A DNA stretch of 7,789 nucleotides, from NCBI GenBank assembly GCA_963579925.1, contig CAUZJA010000136.1, positions 1 through 7,789 of the forward strand, in the 5' to 3' direction. The notes beneath the pieces are model-generated. The model did not search any database. It saw only the letters and a list, made by a program, of their open reading frames with translations, and was not told where the DNA came from. This DNA comes from UBA1151 sp963579925. Lineage in GTDB: Bacteria > Chloroflexota > Dehalococcoidia > Lucifugimonadales > Lucifugimonadaceae. The translations under genes and the position numbers were made by a program. Positions 6,658 to 7,789 of this stretch are shown piece by piece (within the stretch, counting starts at the first letter, position 1; each line of letters begins with the position of its first letter).

Positions 6658-6690
6658 CTCAGCCGTTCACCGGCCACGGGTGGCAAACCT

Positions 6691-7683
6691 TCAGACGCCG
6701 GCACCCAAATACTTCTGAACTGCCGCTGACAGCTCCTCGCGCGGAACGAACGCTTCAAACTTGGCGACTACCTCACCCTGGCCGTTGACGATGAACGTCC
6801 ACTCATCCGTGTGGACGCCCCAGTCATCCAGAATTGACGTGCGTTGTCCACGACTCAAGTCACCCTTGATCTCATGTGGGTTCTCGTACAGGTCAATGTG
6901 GACAAAATCTGCGATGTCGTCGAACTCCGCTTTGACCTCGCTCAGCACCTCCACCTGTGGGCCACACAGCGCGTTGGCGCAAAATGCGGGGCTGGCGAAG
7001 GTGACCACGAACGGTGTGCCTGCTGCCACTAGATCATCAATGTTAGCGTCGTATAGCTCGTCGTCTGGTTCGCTCGCGGTGGTAAGCTCAAATATGGATG
7101 CGACGTCGTTCAGTGTGCCGTTGGCAGTGGGTGGGACTTTCGCTCCAACCGCAACAGATTTGGCCTCCGGCGCCACTTCAATGGGGAACCGGATGCCTAC
7201 TCTGTTGCCCGTTGGATCCGGGACTGTGGCATTGATCTCCCACATGCCAGGACGGTCGAGATCAAGCTCGGCGACGTGGAGTCCGCGCACCTTGAGAGGG
7301 AAGTCATAGTACTGAGCCGTTACGGTCTGTATTGGACCCTCAGGCACACCACCTTCTGGAGTGAAGAACGTTTCAACGCGGGCAAACGGCGTCTTCACGA
7401 TGCCTGTATCGTCATCGGTCATCACGAAGGCGACACGGTTCACCCCGACGCCAAGATCCGGTGTTCCGAGAATGGCACCGAAACCAGAATCTTTGTCAGC
7501 GTAACGCGGGTACTGATTCAGACTCTCCAGCAGCGTTCTTGGCTCTTCAGCCTCTTCCGTTGGCGCAACCGTGGCTTCAAGCACCGTGGACGCTGGTGCG
7601 GCTGGCTCACTGTCAGAGCTGCAGGCGATAGCAAAGATCGAGAGCGCCATGAGCAAGATGGGGAGTTTCATCGTGATCCGCAT
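6691..7683 (-). CDS. Lipoprotein with C-terminal thioredoxin-like domain (CX4C)
   Basis: The 330-residue protein begins with a lipoprotein signal peptide (hydrophobic residues 7-20, lipobox AIAC with Cys21), so it should be anchored outside the cytoplasmic membrane. A low-complexity Ser/Ala/Pro/Glu tether follows (22-48). Residues about 75-170 look like a beta-sandwich domain (repeated short strands, GMWEINATV). Residues about 175-328 form a thioredoxin-like domain: TPFVVTFASPAFC, the cysteine pair C235 and C240 spaced CX4C (FCANALCGP), the strand FVHIDLYENP, and WTFIVNGQGEVVAKFEAF before the last helix. A disulfide-exchange or metal/redox chaperone role at the cell surface is plausible. The CX4C spacing differs from CXXC thioredoxins and is close to Sco-like proteins. 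The start is ATG 7683, directly abutting the upstream gene's stop; ATG 7671 (GGA 5 bases upstream) is a possible alternative. It is the second or later gene of a minus-strand operon. Confidence 0.88.
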   Translation of the reverse strand: MRITMKLPILLMALSIFAIACSSDSEPAAPASTVLEATVAPTEEAEEPRTLLESLNQYPRYADKDSGFGAILGTPDLGVGVNRVAFVMTDDDTGIVKTPFARVETFFTPEGGVPEGPIQTVTAQYYDFPLKVRGLHVAELDLDRPGMWEINATVPDPTGNRVGIRFPIEVAPEAKSVAVGAKVPPTANGTLNDVASIFELTTASEPDDELYDANIDDLVAAGTPFVVTFASPAFCANALCGPQVEVLSEVKAEFDDIADFVHIDLYENPHEIKGDLSRGQRTSILDDWGVHTDEWTFIVNGQGEVVAKFEAFVPREELSAAVQKYLGAGV

Positions 7684-7789
7684 TTATGCACCGTCCAGAT
7701 TGCTGCCAAAGGTCACGGCAAACATGCCAAATGCAGCGCTGTTGGGACGGAGCCTCAGCTCGTTCTCTCCCCACTTGTCTAATTCCACA
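7684..7789 (-). CDS. C-terminal end of a gene running off the right edge
   Basis: On the minus strand the frame starting at 7788 is open for 34 codons and ends at TAA (7684-7686), immediately followed by the ATG of the lipoprotein gene with no gap. The peptide includes ELDKWGENELRLRP and FGMFAVTFGSNLDGA, well-formed sequence without odd codon choices. The zero-base junction strongly suggests a shared transcript and coupled translation. I do not recognise the family from this tail. A role linked to the redox lipoprotein is possible but unproven. Confidence 0.6.
   Translation of the reverse strand, partial: VELDKWGENELRLRPNSAAFGMFAVTFGSNLDGA

Noticed and set aside
6668..6684. Possible bidirectional terminator (GCCAC-GG-GTGGC and CACC/GGTG pairings) between the Usp and lipoprotein genes
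   Set aside because: The stems are only 4-5 base pairs with alternative mutually exclusive pairings, and there is no T-run on either side.
7276..7782. 168-residue plus-strand open frame opposite the lipoprotein
   Set aside because: Its composition is rich in Arg, Trp, His and Cys with no domain signal, and it lies antisense to a well-supported lipoprotein with signal peptide and thioredoxin motifs.
1..7789. CRISPR array, tRNA/rRNA, insertion sequence or toxin-antitoxin pair
   Set aside because: I saw no regularly spaced direct repeats, tRNA cloverleaf sequence, transposase motif or small paired genes on either strand by reading.

Overview
The window is a compact stretch of bacterial chromosome of moderate GC content. 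It carries no RNA gene, CRISPR array, insertion sequence or phage gene that I can recognise. The mix of genes suggests a free-living environmental bacterium: an acetolactate-synthase/benzoylformate-decarboxylase-like enzyme, a CHK/APH-like phosphotransferase, an SRPBCC protein, a family VIII-type serine hydrolase, a double UspA protein and a CX4C thioredoxin-fold lipoprotein. TTG appears to be the start codon of several genes. A marine Chloroflexota (SAR202-like) or actinobacterial relative would fit, but this is an impression from gene content and style, not a proven assignment.

Layout, left to right. (1) A possible plus-strand gene tail ends at 63. It meets the end of a minus-strand gene (60-1073) for a membrane-anchored or exported protein built from two copies of the same domain. 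(2) A short divergent intergenic region (1074-1166) holds a dyad and a -10-like box. (3) A plus-strand pair follows, an SRPBCC protein (1167-1619) and a beta-lactamase-fold serine hydrolase (1623-2759), separated by 3 bases. (4) A minus-strand pair converges on it with an 8-base overlap. Its upstream gene is a thiamine-diphosphate enzyme (start 5530, stop 3866). Its downstream gene is a phosphotransferase (start 3859, stop 2752) that is split over three reading frames by two apparent single-base losses. (5) A second divergent intergenic region (5531-5703) contains a perfect 15-base inverted repeat. (6) A plus-strand tandem UspA protein (5704-6657) follows. (7) It converges on a minus-strand lipoprotein with a thioredoxin-like domain (7683 to 6691). 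The lipoprotein start codon directly abuts the stop codon of another minus-strand gene that runs off the right edge (7684-7789).

Functionally this looks like several small independent transcription units rather than one system. The 2-oxoacid/TPP enzyme and the kinase-like protein are probably co-transcribed, as are the SRPBCC protein and the esterase-like hydrolase. Neither pair can be given a substrate from sequence alone. I found no convincing new defence, mobile or secretion system. The most informative oddities are the doubly frameshifted phosphotransferase whose active-site motifs are intact, the internally duplicated secreted protein, the likely loss of one catalytic histidine in the TPP enzyme, and the degenerate nucleotide loops of the Usp protein.
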